Of a stretch of 64,000 nt of DNA, positions 34,897 through 42,896 are shown piece after piece (positions within the stretch are counted from its first letter, which is position 1; each line of letters begins with the position of its first letter). The stretch lies in NCBI GenBank assembly GCA_934695325.1, contig CAKUVD010000010.1:1-64000 (forward strand). The letters run 5' to 3'. Position numbers and translations under genes: made by a program. This DNA comes from an uncultured Bacteroidales bacterium. Lineage in GTDB: Bacteria > Bacteroidota > Bacteroidia > Bacteroidales > UBA932. Under the pieces are notes generated by a model that was given only the letters and a program-made list of their open reading frames with translations, was not told where the DNA came from and did no database searches.

Positions 34897-35925
34897 TCAT
34901 TTGTCCAGCGACTTGAGAATCTCCTCCACAAATCCGGGACCCTCATATATAAAGCCACTGTAAATCTCTATCAATGAAGCTCCTGCGTCAAGCATCTCCT
35001 TCGCCTGCGCAGGATTTAGTATCCCACCGACACCCACTATCGGGAGTTTTCCCCCTGTTTTGGACGAGATGTATCTGACCATCTCCAGATTCTTCCTATA
35101 GAGAGGCGCCCCGGACATTCCGCCCTTTCCGATTTCATCAATTTTCTCCTGCGGAATGGTAAGTCCATCCCTCTTTCTGGTCGTGTTACCTGCCACGATG
35201 CCGTCAATGCCGGAAATCATCGCATAATCAATGATTTCATCTATCTGTGTATGGGCCAGGTCGGGCGACAGTTTCAGCAGGATAGGCTTGTATGTGTCAA
35301 ATCCGGTACGCATATTCAGAAGATTGTCCATTATGTCAGACAGGCTGGATACATCCTGAAGACTCGTCAGTCCTTCGACATTAGGACAGGAGATGTTGAT
35401 TACAAACATATCGACGAAGTCATACAGCATTGAAAACGCTGTGGCATAATCCTCTGCGACCTGCTCGCCTCGTGAAGATGAGTTGGGGGCGATATTTCCT
35501 GCGATGATCACCTCCGGATGTTCTCTGTTCAGATTTGCGATCGCGCCGGCCACACCATTGTTGTTGATTCCCATCCTGTTTATTATGGCCTTGTCCTTCA
35601 CGACCCGGAAAAGACGAGGCTTGGGGTTTCCTGGCTGAGGCTTGGCGGTAAGAGAGCCTATCTCAATGAATCCGAAACCAAAGTCGGAAAGTTCATTGTA
35701 GCATTCGCCATTCTTGTCAAGCCCGCCTGCGAGTCCTACAGGATTTGGAAACGTTATTCCGAACACTTCACGGGCAAGGGCAGGATGCTCTCTTTTATAT
35801 ATGAACCTGATGAGGCTCCTTCCAAAAGGGAGCCTTCCTGCAATCTTCAGCAACTTCAATGTTATCTGGTGGGCCAGTTCAGGGTTGAACTTGAACAGTA
35901 TCGGCCGGATAATGCTTTTATACAT
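34897..35925 (-). CDS. pyrD: Dihydroorotate dehydrogenase, membrane-associated class 2 type
   Basis: Oxidises dihydroorotate to orotate in pyrimidine synthesis. The 342-residue protein has the class 2 N-terminal amphipathic helical pair (about 1-45), then VFGITFPNPVGLAGGLDKNGE, IEIGSLTAKPQPGNPKPRLFR, INRMGINNNGV, INISCPNVEGLTSLQD and LPIVGVGGI. In E. coli PyrD the active-site base in the NISSPN motif is Ser; here the same position is Cys (NISCPN), as in class 1 enzymes. It lies between the XRE regulator and cinA. Confidence 0.9.
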   Translation of the reverse strand: MYKSIIRPILFKFNPELAHQITLKLLKIAGRLPFGRSLIRFIYKREHPALAREVFGITFPNPVGLAGGLDKNGECYNELSDFGFGFIEIGSLTAKPQPGNPKPRLFRVVKDKAIINRMGINNNGVAGAIANLNREHPEVIIAGNIAPNSSSRGEQVAEDYATAFSMLYDFVDMFVINISCPNVEGLTSLQDVSSLSDIMDNLLNMRTGFDTYKPILLKLSPDLAHTQIDEIIDYAMISGIDGIVAGNTTRKRDGLTIPQEKIDEIGKGGMSGAPLYRKNLEMVRYISSKTGGKLPIVGVGGILNPAQAKEMLDAGASLIEIYSGFIYEGPGFVEEILKSLDK

Positions 35926-35946
35926 AACAATAATTGAAAATCTTGG

Positions 35947-35954
35947 TAAAGATA
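35947..35954 (-). promoter_or_regulatory. Possible -7 element for pyrD-cinA
   Basis: TATCTTTA on the minus strand, one mismatch to TAnnTTTG, 22 bp before the pyrD start. Confidence 0.35.
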
Positions 35955-35981
35955 GTGAAAAACTGGCAAATAGGATGACGC

Positions 35982-36485
35982 CTACCTTATTTCAGTAAAA
36001 GTATTGTCATCGTAAAAGACTACAATTTTCGATATTTTTCGCTGATTTTCAACAGATTGGACTGGCACAGCAGGGGAGTCTTGACTTTCTGTGCGTGACG
36101 TATTCAGGTATGGATGTACATCCTCACGACGAATTTGCGATTCTGGAGGAGTCTGCGGGAGCGCGGCAGGGGTGCCGGCGTCCGCTGCCGCAGGCTCAAC
36201 AGGTACAGAAGGTGGCGTGAAAAGATCTGCCGGCAGTTCCTCGGGCCTGGAACTGGAACGCGGCTCATCTCGCATATTCTTGTACATCTTTCCCGTACCG
36301 TTAAGAAGCCACTCTATGTTCAGGTTGGGGTAGTGCTTCAGCATACTGTTAAGGAAATCCCAACCAGGCTTGTTCCTTCCCGCAAGAATATGTGACACGC
36401 TTGCCCTTGCGACATCTATCGTGTCCGCGAATTGTGATTGAGAGATGTTCTCCGCTGCAAGAAATTGTTCCAATCTACTGTTCAT
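35982..36485 (-). CDS. XRE-family helix-turn-helix regulator with a long linker
   Basis: A 167-residue protein. Residues 1-60 are an HTH_3 domain (MNSRLEQFLAAENISQSQFADTIDVARASVSHILAGRNKPG; the run is cut short here), followed by LNIEWLLNGTGKMYKN, the Bacteroidales phage-repressor-like pattern. The second half is Pro/Ser/Glu-rich and likely disordered, ending in KISKIVVFYDDNTFTEIR. The start at 36485 was chosen because the -7 element is at 36506-36513; an in-frame ATG at 36497 would be nearly leaderless. It may control itself or the adjacent pyrD. Confidence 0.8.
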   Translation of the reverse strand: MNSRLEQFLAAENISQSQFADTIDVARASVSHILAGRNKPGWDFLNSMLKHYPNLNIEWLLNGTGKMYKNMRDEPRSSSRPEELPADLFTPPSVPVEPAAADAGTPAALPQTPPESQIRREDVHPYLNTSRTESQDSPAVPVQSVENQRKISKIVVFYDDNTFTEIR

Positions 36486-36505
36486 ATTTCTAAACATTGA
36501 TTTTA

Positions 36506-36513
36506 CAAATGTA
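36506..36513 (-). promoter_or_regulatory. Bacteroidota -7 element for the XRE regulator
   Basis: TACATTTG followed by TAAA on the minus strand, 21 bp before the start. The same 10-mer TTACAAATGT occurs again at 36895-36904. Confidence 0.55.
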
Positions 36514-36686
36514 GTTAAGAAGTTTGGAATACACAAGTATATTTGTTAATCACAAAAGTAAACAGCTACGAGATTAAACCCTTATAAATGCTATATTTTA
36601 CTTTATCTTATAAGACATACAAACTTGATTATCTGCTGTATAACTCCATAATATCAGCTCTTATGCCGCAGTCTTGTCCCCATCAA

Positions 36687-36699
36687 GTGTAATTTACAC
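36687..36699. repeat. 13-bp palindrome in the regulator-queA gap
   Basis: GTGTAATTTACAC, two perfect 6-bp arms around one T, a typical size for a dimeric regulator's operator. Confidence 0.5.
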
Positions 36700-36873
36700 C
36701 TATTTTATATACTACTAATTTAGAACACATATCGTAAAATGCAGATTAATAATATATTACATCTTTAATAAAGATTAGATAAATTTACCTTATTTCACAA
36801 TAATTACTATTTACTATTATTTACAGATTTTTTGATTTAGATTTGTAATTTTCACAATACTGCACAATGTGGG

Positions 36874-36904
36874 ACATTTGTAACTGCACCCATATTACAA
36901 ATGT
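36874..36904. repeat. Inverted repeat in the regulator-queA gap
   Basis: ACATTTGTAA and TTACAAATGT are perfect 10-bp arms separated by 11 bp. They could be an operator or a hairpin. The rest of the 576-bp gap (36486-37061) is very AT-rich and shows no gene except an unconvincing 40-codon frame. Confidence 0.5.
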
Positions 36905-37027
36905 TAAGAGCGATGTGACTATGGAATCACCCGCGAGCGATTTGTTTGGATATCTTGAATTTTCAAATTCTTCATTGTCCTCATATAGAAATTCACGGAA
37001 TTTTCAACGATTCTCATTCAATCTGTG

Positions 37028-37035
37028 TATTTTTG
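37028..37035 (+). promoter_or_regulatory. Bacteroidota -7 element for queA
   Basis: TATTTTTG followed by CAG, 27 bp before the queA ATG. Confidence 0.6.
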
Positions 37036-37061
37036 CAGTATAAAACAGATACGAGAAAGAT

Positions 37062-38273
37062 ATGATACCTGATATCAGAATAGAGAACTATAATTATCCT
37101 CTTCCAGACGAGCGTATAGCCAAATATCCTCTGGCAGAGCGTGACTCGTCCAAGTTACTTGAATATAATGACGGCATTATAACCGAACACACATTCCGGG
37201 ATATACCAGACCTGCTGCCTTCGGATTCGATAATGGTCTTCAATGACACCAAAGTCGTACCTGCTCGTCTCCATTTTGTCCGCCCTACCGGCGCCAGGAT
37301 CGAGATATTCTGCCTGCAGCCTGTAAGTCCTGAGGAATACAATCTCTCGTTTTCCGCGACAGACTCCTGCTCGTGGAAATGCGTGATCGGCAACGCCAAG
37401 AAATGGAAAGGAGATGTCCTGGATCTGTACAATCCTGATCGTGCTGAAGCGGTTGCCGCATTGCAGATGAAAGCGGAACTTGTTTCCCGGGAAGGTGAAA
37501 CAGGCATCGTCAAATTCCGCTGGGCCTGTGGAGAGCCGTTCTCTCGTGTACTGGAAATCTGCGGGACAATCCCGATTCCGCCATATCTCAACAGGAAGAG
37601 CGAGGCGATAGACGCTGAACGTTATCAGACTCTCTATGCGCGGCTCAGAGGCTCGGTGGCTGCGCCAACGGCCGGCCTGCATTTTACACAGAGAGTATTG
37701 GATTCAATACGAGACAAGGGAATCGATATGGAGACGGTATGCCTTCACGTCGGCGCAGGTACATTCCTCCCTGTAAAGGACTCGGAGGTCGCAAAGCACC
37801 CGATGCACCGCGAGCCTTTCGCCGTAACCTTGGATTTCTTGAAAGACCTGAGGCATTCCGGTAAGTCAGTGACCGCAGTCGGGACCACTTCTGTCAGGAC
37901 GCTTGAATCCCTATATTATGTAGGTGTATCCTGCCTTGAAACCGGAAAGCCTGCCGATGTGGACCAGTGGGCTCCATACACCAGAGAATATGATTGGTCC
38001 ACGGAAGAGGCTCTTGATGCCATAATCGCATATCTTGAAGACAATTCCCTGGACAGTTTGAGCGTCGGCACGCGCATAATCATTGTCCCTGGATTCCGGT
38101 TCCGAATCGTGGATATGCTCGTTACGAACTTCCACCAGCCGGAGAGCACATTGATCCTTCTGGTCTCAGCCTTTGTAGGCGGTGACTGGCGCAGTATATA
38201 TGACTATGCCCTGGCCAATGGATTCCGGTTCCTGAGTTATGGGGACAGTTCACTGCTCCGTCGCAAAAAATAA
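37062..38273 (+). CDS. queA: S-adenosylmethionine:tRNA ribosyltransferase-isomerase
   Basis: Transfers the ribosyl part of SAM to 7-aminomethyl-7-deazaguanine in tRNA, giving epoxyqueuosine. The 403-residue protein shows YPLPDERIAKYPLAERDSSKLL at the N-terminus, VFNDTKVVPARLHF, TIPIPPYL, the catalytic core SVAAPTAGLHFTQRVLDSI, HVGAGTFLPV and FHQPESTLILLVSAF. It is longer than the usual about 350 residues, with an extra segment near 300-340. Terminator follows at 38328-38367. Confidence 0.93.
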   Translation: MIPDIRIENYNYPLPDERIAKYPLAERDSSKLLEYNDGIITEHTFRDIPDLLPSDSIMVFNDTKVVPARLHFVRPTGARIEIFCLQPVSPEEYNLSFSATDSCSWKCVIGNAKKWKGDVLDLYNPDRAEAVAALQMKAELVSREGETGIVKFRWACGEPFSRVLEICGTIPIPPYLNRKSEAIDAERYQTLYARLRGSVAAPTAGLHFTQRVLDSIRDKGIDMETVCLHVGAGTFLPVKDSEVAKHPMHREPFAVTLDFLKDLRHSGKSVTAVGTTSVRTLESLYYVGVSCLETGKPADVDQWAPYTREYDWSTEEALDAIIAYLEDNSLDSLSVGTRIIIVPGFRFRIVDMLVTNFHQPESTLILLVSAFVGGDWRSIYDYALANGFRFLSYGDSSLLRRKK

Positions 38274-38327
38274 GGCTCAGGATTTTCCACTGGCGTGAGT
38301 TCCATTCCAGGCTGCGCCCAGTAAGAT

Positions 38328-38367
38328 GCCGGGCATGTCTTGATTTTTGGACATTAGCGGCTTTTTT
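38328..38367 (+). terminator. Intrinsic terminator downstream of queA
   Basis: Stem GCCG...ATGTC with GACAT...CGGC (internal loop), followed by six T residues at 38362-38367. Confidence 0.7.
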
Positions 38368-38436
38368 ATTAGATTTGCCTTTGATTTTTTCAGTCGGCGA
38401 AGCCATTTGCAGAACCGAGTTTAATGATTACTGAAT

Positions 38437-39612
38437 ATGAGTGAAGAGATTAATGAGTTCGACATAACTCCTTATACGGATGAAGAGGCTGTGGAGGCCT
38501 TGAGCAAACTTGCTGATCATCCCGCTGTACCGGGTGTGTCCAAAGCCATATTCCCGGACAAGGAGCCAGGTTTTCTCAGACAAGTCCTGAAAAGCGTAAA
38601 GAGCATCGACGAATTTCAGATTCTTGTGATGAACAAGGCCATTGAGTGGGTTCTGTCTACATCTGCGCACAATTTCTCCTACGACGGGATAGCGAACATC
38701 AAGAAAATCAACGGCAAGTTCCTCGCGATGTCAAATCACAGAGACATCATTCTGGATCCGGCCATCACGCAGGTGGTCCTATACCGCAACGGCATCCCGA
38801 TGACGGAGATAGCCGTCGGCAGCAACCTGCTGTCAAATAAGTACGTTGAATACCTCATCCGTTCCAACAGGATGATAAAGGTCATCCGAGGCATAAACGC
38901 AAGGCAGCTGTATCTCTCGTCTCAGGTGCTTTCCAAATATATACGCGACTGCATCACCTCCGGGAGAAGTTCCATCTGGATCGCTCAGCGTGAAGGCCGT
39001 GCAAAAGATGGCATTGACACCACGGAACAGGGGTTGCTCAAGATGTTGGATATGAGCGGCACGAAGGACTTCACATCCAATTTCGAGGAGCTGAACATAG
39101 TCCCTCTCAGCATTTCCTATGAATATGAGCCTTGCGACATCCGGAAAGCCAGGGAACTTCTGATTTCGCGCACGCAGAAATATGTGAAAGGCCCACAGGA
39201 GGATCTCATAAGCATTATGACTGGCATCGAGCAGCAGAAGGGCAACATTCATCTAAACATAGGTGCGCCGCTTACGCACGACGAAATCCTCGCGGCTTCC
39301 TATTGTACCAAGAATGACCGCTATCAGGCAATACGACACGCCGTGGACGTGAGAATCATTGACGGATACAAATTGTGGAAGACCAACTACATCGCATATG
39401 ATATGATGAACCACAGCTTCAAATATGGCGAACATTATACTCCGGATGACGTGAAGATGTTCACTGACTATGTTGAGCAGCAGTTGGATAAGGTCGAGAA
39501 GTCACTCTGCCGTGCCGATCTGAGGGATATCTTCCTGAGAATCTACGGGAACCCTGTGATGTGCAAGGAAAAACTTGCGGAGGAAAGGAACGCATCTGCG
39601 AATCAGCAGTAA
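38437..39612 (+). CDS. 1-acylglycerol-3-phosphate acyltransferase-like protein
   Basis: A 391-residue PlsC/LPLAT-type acyltransferase of the long Bacteroidetes form, thought to work in phospholipid synthesis. Core motifs are FLAMSNHRDIILDPA (the HxxxxxD-type box), SIWIAQREGRAKDGID (the position of the usual EGTRS box) and a later NIVPLSISYEYEPCD. No clear membrane-spanning segment is present, so membrane association is likely peripheral. It sits alone between queA and a bidirectional terminator. Confidence 0.78.
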   Translation: MSEEINEFDITPYTDEEAVEALSKLADHPAVPGVSKAIFPDKEPGFLRQVLKSVKSIDEFQILVMNKAIEWVLSTSAHNFSYDGIANIKKINGKFLAMSNHRDIILDPAITQVVLYRNGIPMTEIAVGSNLLSNKYVEYLIRSNRMIKVIRGINARQLYLSSQVLSKYIRDCITSGRSSIWIAQREGRAKDGIDTTEQGLLKMLDMSGTKDFTSNFEELNIVPLSISYEYEPCDIRKARELLISRTQKYVKGPQEDLISIMTGIEQQKGNIHLNIGAPLTHDEILAASYCTKNDRYQAIRHAVDVRIIDGYKLWKTNYIAYDMMNHSFKYGEHYTPDDVKMFTDYVEQQLDKVEKSLCRADLRDIFLRIYGNPVMCKEKLAEERNASANQQ

Positions 39613-39648
39613 TTCCCACAGGCAATGCCTGTCTATCGGGTGCAACCG

Positions 39649-39690
39649 AAAAAAGGGATGGCCAGAAAGTGATTTGGCCATCCCTTTTTC
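39649..39690. terminator. Bidirectional intrinsic terminator
   Basis: Stem AAAAAGGGATGGCCA with TGGCCATCCCTTTTT (39650-39664 and 39675-39689), between the convergent acyltransferase and mscS genes. Confidence 0.9.
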
Positions 39691-39705
39691 GCTGTTGCAT
39701 ATATG

Positions 39706-40623
39706 CTAATTGTTCTTCATATGGACATCCATCTGCGGGAATGGGAAACTGATTCCATTCTTCGGCAGCTCGGTAAAGATCGCCTCGTTGATGTCGTACA
39801 TCACATTCCAATAGTCTGCAGTGCGGACCCATCCCTTCATAATGTATTCAACACTGCTGTCTTTCAAGGCATTAAGGGCCACGAAAGGATCAGAAGCGCC
39901 ATCTATGGTCGCATTCAGTATCCTCGGATCTGACTTCAGTATGCCCATCATCACTTTTTTCGCTGTTTCGTTATCCGTACTGTAGTCCACGTCCACGAGC
40001 CATTCGAGCCTATTCACCTTCCTCTCGAAATAGTTCTTGATGTTGCCGTTCGACAGCGCCCCATTAGGTAGGATTATTGTCTTGTTGTCGAAAGTGCGCA
40101 GCTTTGTGCTGACGATATTGACCTCGGACACTATTCCCGAAAAACCCTGGGCCTCGATATAGTCTCCGGCCTTGAACGGCTTGAACAGCAGAATCATTAT
40201 GCCTCCGGCGAAATTCTGCACGGTTCCGCTCAATGCCATACCGATGGCCATACCTCCGGCCGCCAACAGTGCCGCAATCGACGTGGTGTTGATGCCGAGA
40301 GTCCCGATTGTAATGATTATCAGCAGTATGGTCAATGTTATGGAGACAAGGCTCGTTATAAATGTCGCAAGCGTCTTTTCCGTACGTTTCCTTTCAAAAA
40401 TGCGGTGAAGGACTGCCTTTACTCTCTTTATCAGCCAGGCTCCGATAGCATATATAGCGACCGCAGCCAATACCTTTATCCCGAAACCGATAGCATCCTT
40501 GAGCAGATCGTGAACGAACTGGTTCGGATCTGTCGCAATTTCTTTGGCGATATTGGCTATGGCGACTCTTGCTGTATCAGGGTTGAATCCTGCTGAATCT
40601 ATCGGAATGTTCGGTACTGGCAT
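39706..40623 (-). CDS. mscS: Small-conductance mechanosensitive channel
   Basis: A 305-residue MscS-type channel that releases solutes under membrane tension. Three hydrophobic segments precede the pore helix AALLAAGGMAIGMALSGTVQNFAGGIMILLFKPF, then the beta domain AGDYIEAQGFSGIVSEVNIVSTKLRTFDNKTIILPNGALSNGNI and the mixed C-terminal domain. It is last in the five-gene minus-strand operon that starts with the Na/Pi transporter, 11 bp after the cysteate synthase gene. Confidence 0.93.
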   Translation of the reverse strand: MPVPNIPIDSAGFNPDTARVAIANIAKEIATDPNQFVHDLLKDAIGFGIKVLAAVAIYAIGAWLIKRVKAVLHRIFERKRTEKTLATFITSLVSITLTILLIIITIGTLGINTTSIAALLAAGGMAIGMALSGTVQNFAGGIMILLFKPFKAGDYIEAQGFSGIVSEVNIVSTKLRTFDNKTIILPNGALSNGNIKNYFERKVNRLEWLVDVDYSTDNETAKKVMMGILKSDPRILNATIDGASDPFVALNALKDSSVEYIMKGWVRTADYWNVMYDINEAIFTELPKNGISFPFPQMDVHMKNN

Positions 40624-40634
40624 ATGCTGTCGAT

Positions 40635-41915
40635 TTAGAATAATTTATCTACTGCCGCGATGATTTCCTCCGCAGGGAGATCAGGGCTCAGGACGAGGTC
40701 AGGCTCTTTGAGGACAAAGCCTTTCTTGGTGGCATTGAGCATTCCGCCACCCGTTATATTCAGCATCACCGTCTCGTCGTGCTTTACTGTCCCCGCATCA
40801 AGAGCCTGCTTGAGGCTGGCCACGGCACAGGCCGAAGCAGGGAAAAGATCGTAGCCCTCGGCGCTGAAGTAACGGACTACCCAGGACACAATCTCGTCAT
40901 TCGACACCTTGAACATATCTCCTCCGGATTTCTCCAGGACATCAAACAGGCCTCCGGCGAGACTATATGGCGGCTTCCTGTTGGAAAGGACCTTTCCGAG
41001 AATGACCTCCGCCTTCTGACGTCCTTCTTCAGGAGTCATTGACACGAGCTCTCTGCTGTGCTTCTTCCAAGAGTCGTACATAATGGTGAATGGTGCATTC
41101 TGGCTGGCGTATATTCTCATCTTGTTCTCGCCGAAACGTCCGTCGGCGGCAAGTCGCTCAGCATTTTCCCACGCAGCGATGGCGCCTGTCCCGCTTCCTA
41201 CAGCCTGGAAATAAGCGTCCGGTATGCGTCCTATCGTTTCCACAGCTGAAAGCACCGTCGTTCCCATTCCGTCACGTCTGGCCACATTCTTGGCTCCGCC
41301 TTCCGCCATATATCGCGGATCCTTGCAGAGCTTGTCACCCAAAGCGATGGCATCATAGTAGTCTGAACCTGCCGGAGATGCGATGATCTTGACGCAAGAG
41401 GACAGTTTCTTGCGGAACCAGAGGTCGCTGAAATTGTCCAGCGGCACGCAGATGGCGATAGGAATGTTGTTGTCTGAGCATACCTTGGCGAATGCGCGGG
41501 CCGTATTTCCGGCAGACTGTACAACAAGGATCCTCTTGTTGTTCTTCGGAAGCCTCGCGCATACAGAGAACGCCTCCGTCTCCTTGAATGAGCAAGTCTC
41601 CATCCTGGCGCCAAGCCTCGGGCAATATCCCGAGAAGGTTATGTACAGATTCTCCATCCCGAGAATCGATGCCAGGCCTTTGCTCTTATATGTCACAGGA
41701 GCGTGTGAGTGCCTGAGCGTTCTCCTTATAGGAAGCCACTCGGCGTATCTGTAAAGGCCCTTGAGATCCTCGCGGGGAGTGAATTTCTTGTTTTCATAAA
41801 CCGCCCTTACAAGTGACGGTGCTGTGGCTTCAGGATCAGCCAGAGTCCATCCTTCATCCTCGAAGACTCTGCCTGTCCCGACATTGACCAAAGAGTATTT
41901 TGTTGGCTTGAACAT
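40635..41915 (-). CDS. Cysteate synthase (threonine synthase-like PLP enzyme)
   Basis: A 426-residue fold-type II PLP enzyme. The lysine motif is METCSFKETEAFSV (about residue 110), with ENLYITFSGYCPRLGA just before it, SAGNTARAFAKVCSDNNIPIAIC, GSGTGAIAAWE and LNITGGGMLNATKKG. These, and TYKSKGLASILGMENLYI, match my memory of archaeal cysteate synthase (phosphoserine + sulfite to cysteate) more than threonine synthase. Cysteate feeds sulfonolipid synthesis in Alistipes-type Bacteroidales. A threonine synthase activity is the main alternative. Lies between the antiporter and mscS. Confidence 0.72.
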   Translation of the reverse strand: MFKPTKYSLVNVGTGRVFEDEGWTLADPEATAPSLVRAVYENKKFTPREDLKGLYRYAEWLPIRRTLRHSHAPVTYKSKGLASILGMENLYITFSGYCPRLGARMETCSFKETEAFSVCARLPKNNKRILVVQSAGNTARAFAKVCSDNNIPIAICVPLDNFSDLWFRKKLSSCVKIIASPAGSDYYDAIALGDKLCKDPRYMAEGGAKNVARRDGMGTTVLSAVETIGRIPDAYFQAVGSGTGAIAAWENAERLAADGRFGENKMRIYASQNAPFTIMYDSWKKHSRELVSMTPEEGRQKAEVILGKVLSNRKPPYSLAGGLFDVLEKSGGDMFKVSNDEIVSWVVRYFSAEGYDLFPASACAVASLKQALDAGTVKHDETVMLNITGGGMLNATKKGFVLKEPDLVLSPDLPAEEIIAAVDKLF

Positions 41916-41936
41916 AATTATGTTGTAGTTTAGATT

Positions 41937-42893
41937 TTATTTCTGAATGATTAGATATGCCATATATCCGATTTCAATGAGCAGGAAAATCGTTCCGTCG
42001 AACCTGTCGAGCTTGTTCTTCTGTCCTGTATAGACGCTGATCCAGAGGAGCAGGGCCGATGCCAGCAAGACACTGACGTCCACCATGCTGAGCCCGGCAA
42101 GCGAGAGAGGATGGATCAATGCAGACCCTCCGAGGATAAGCAGGATATTGAACACATTGGAGCCAATGATGTTGCCGAGGGCCAGCTGGCCCTTCTTCTT
42201 GGCGGCTGCTACGATGCAAGTCGCGAGTTCCGGCATTGATGTGCCTCCGGCAAGGATGGTAACGGCGATGAACTTGTCGCTGACATTCAGCATTTTGGCT
42301 ATGGCTGTAGCGGAGTTTACAAAAAGCCTTCCTCCGAAGATCAGCGCTGCAAGGCCGCCGGCTATCATGATGCATGCAAGCCATGGCTTTATGCTTTTGC
42401 CAGCTTCGTCAGACTCTTCCTCTGCAGTGTCAAACTTGAAGCAGGTATAAAGATATCCCGCGAACAATGCCAGCAGTATGGCTCCGTCGATTCTGCTCAA
42501 GGTGTCGTTGCCTATTCCGAACAATGTCCTGCTTAGGCCCAGTACGATGAGCACAGCTGTAATGCCGATATTTATAGGGATATCCTTCTTTCGGTTCATC
42601 TTCGTGATGTCCATAGGGAGAAGCATGGAGGTGACGCCAAGTATGAGGAACACGTTCAGGATGTTCGACCCTACGACATTACCGATTGCAATGTCAGCAT
42701 TGCCCTGAATAGCGCCAATGAAGCTTACGACCATTTCCGGGGCTGACGTTCCCATTCCGACTACTGTCAATCCGATGACGAAGTCGCTGACACCTAATTT
42801 TCTTGCGATGGATGAAGAGCCATCGACAAGATAATCTGCACCCAGGACGACTAGCACCAGGCCGCATATTAGCAGTAAAATTTCAAGTACCAT
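41937..42893 (-). CDS. Calcium/sodium antiporter (CaCA family, YrbG-like)
   Basis: A 318-residue cation/Ca2+ exchanger. The two alpha repeats are visible as GLTVVGMGTSAPEMVVSFIGAIQGNADIAIGNVVGSNILN (first half) and VTILAGGTSMPELATCIVAAAKKKGQLALGNIIGSNVFN (second half), here quoted in part, with GTSAPE and GGTSMPE as ion-binding motifs and about ten hydrophobic segments. The gene holds five CATG tetramers in about 550 bp, although CATG is almost absent elsewhere. It lies 3 bp after rlmD. Confidence 0.9.
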   Translation of the reverse strand: MVLEILLLICGLVLVVLGADYLVDGSSSIARKLGVSDFVIGLTVVGMGTSAPEMVVSFIGAIQGNADIAIGNVVGSNILNVFLILGVTSMLLPMDITKMNRKKDIPINIGITAVLIVLGLSRTLFGIGNDTLSRIDGAILLALFAGYLYTCFKFDTAEEESDEAGKSIKPWLACIMIAGGLAALIFGGRLFVNSATAIAKMLNVSDKFIAVTILAGGTSMPELATCIVAAAKKKGQLALGNIIGSNVFNILLILGGSALIHPLSLAGLSMVDVSVLLASALLLWISVYTGQKNKLDRFDGTIFLLIEIGYMAYLIIQK

Positions 42894-42896
42894 TTT

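Noticed and set aside
36921..37043. A 40-codon open frame (MESPASDLFGYLEF...) before queA.
   Set aside because: It runs across the queA -7 element and has no visible RBS or family; chance is likely in this AT-rich gap.
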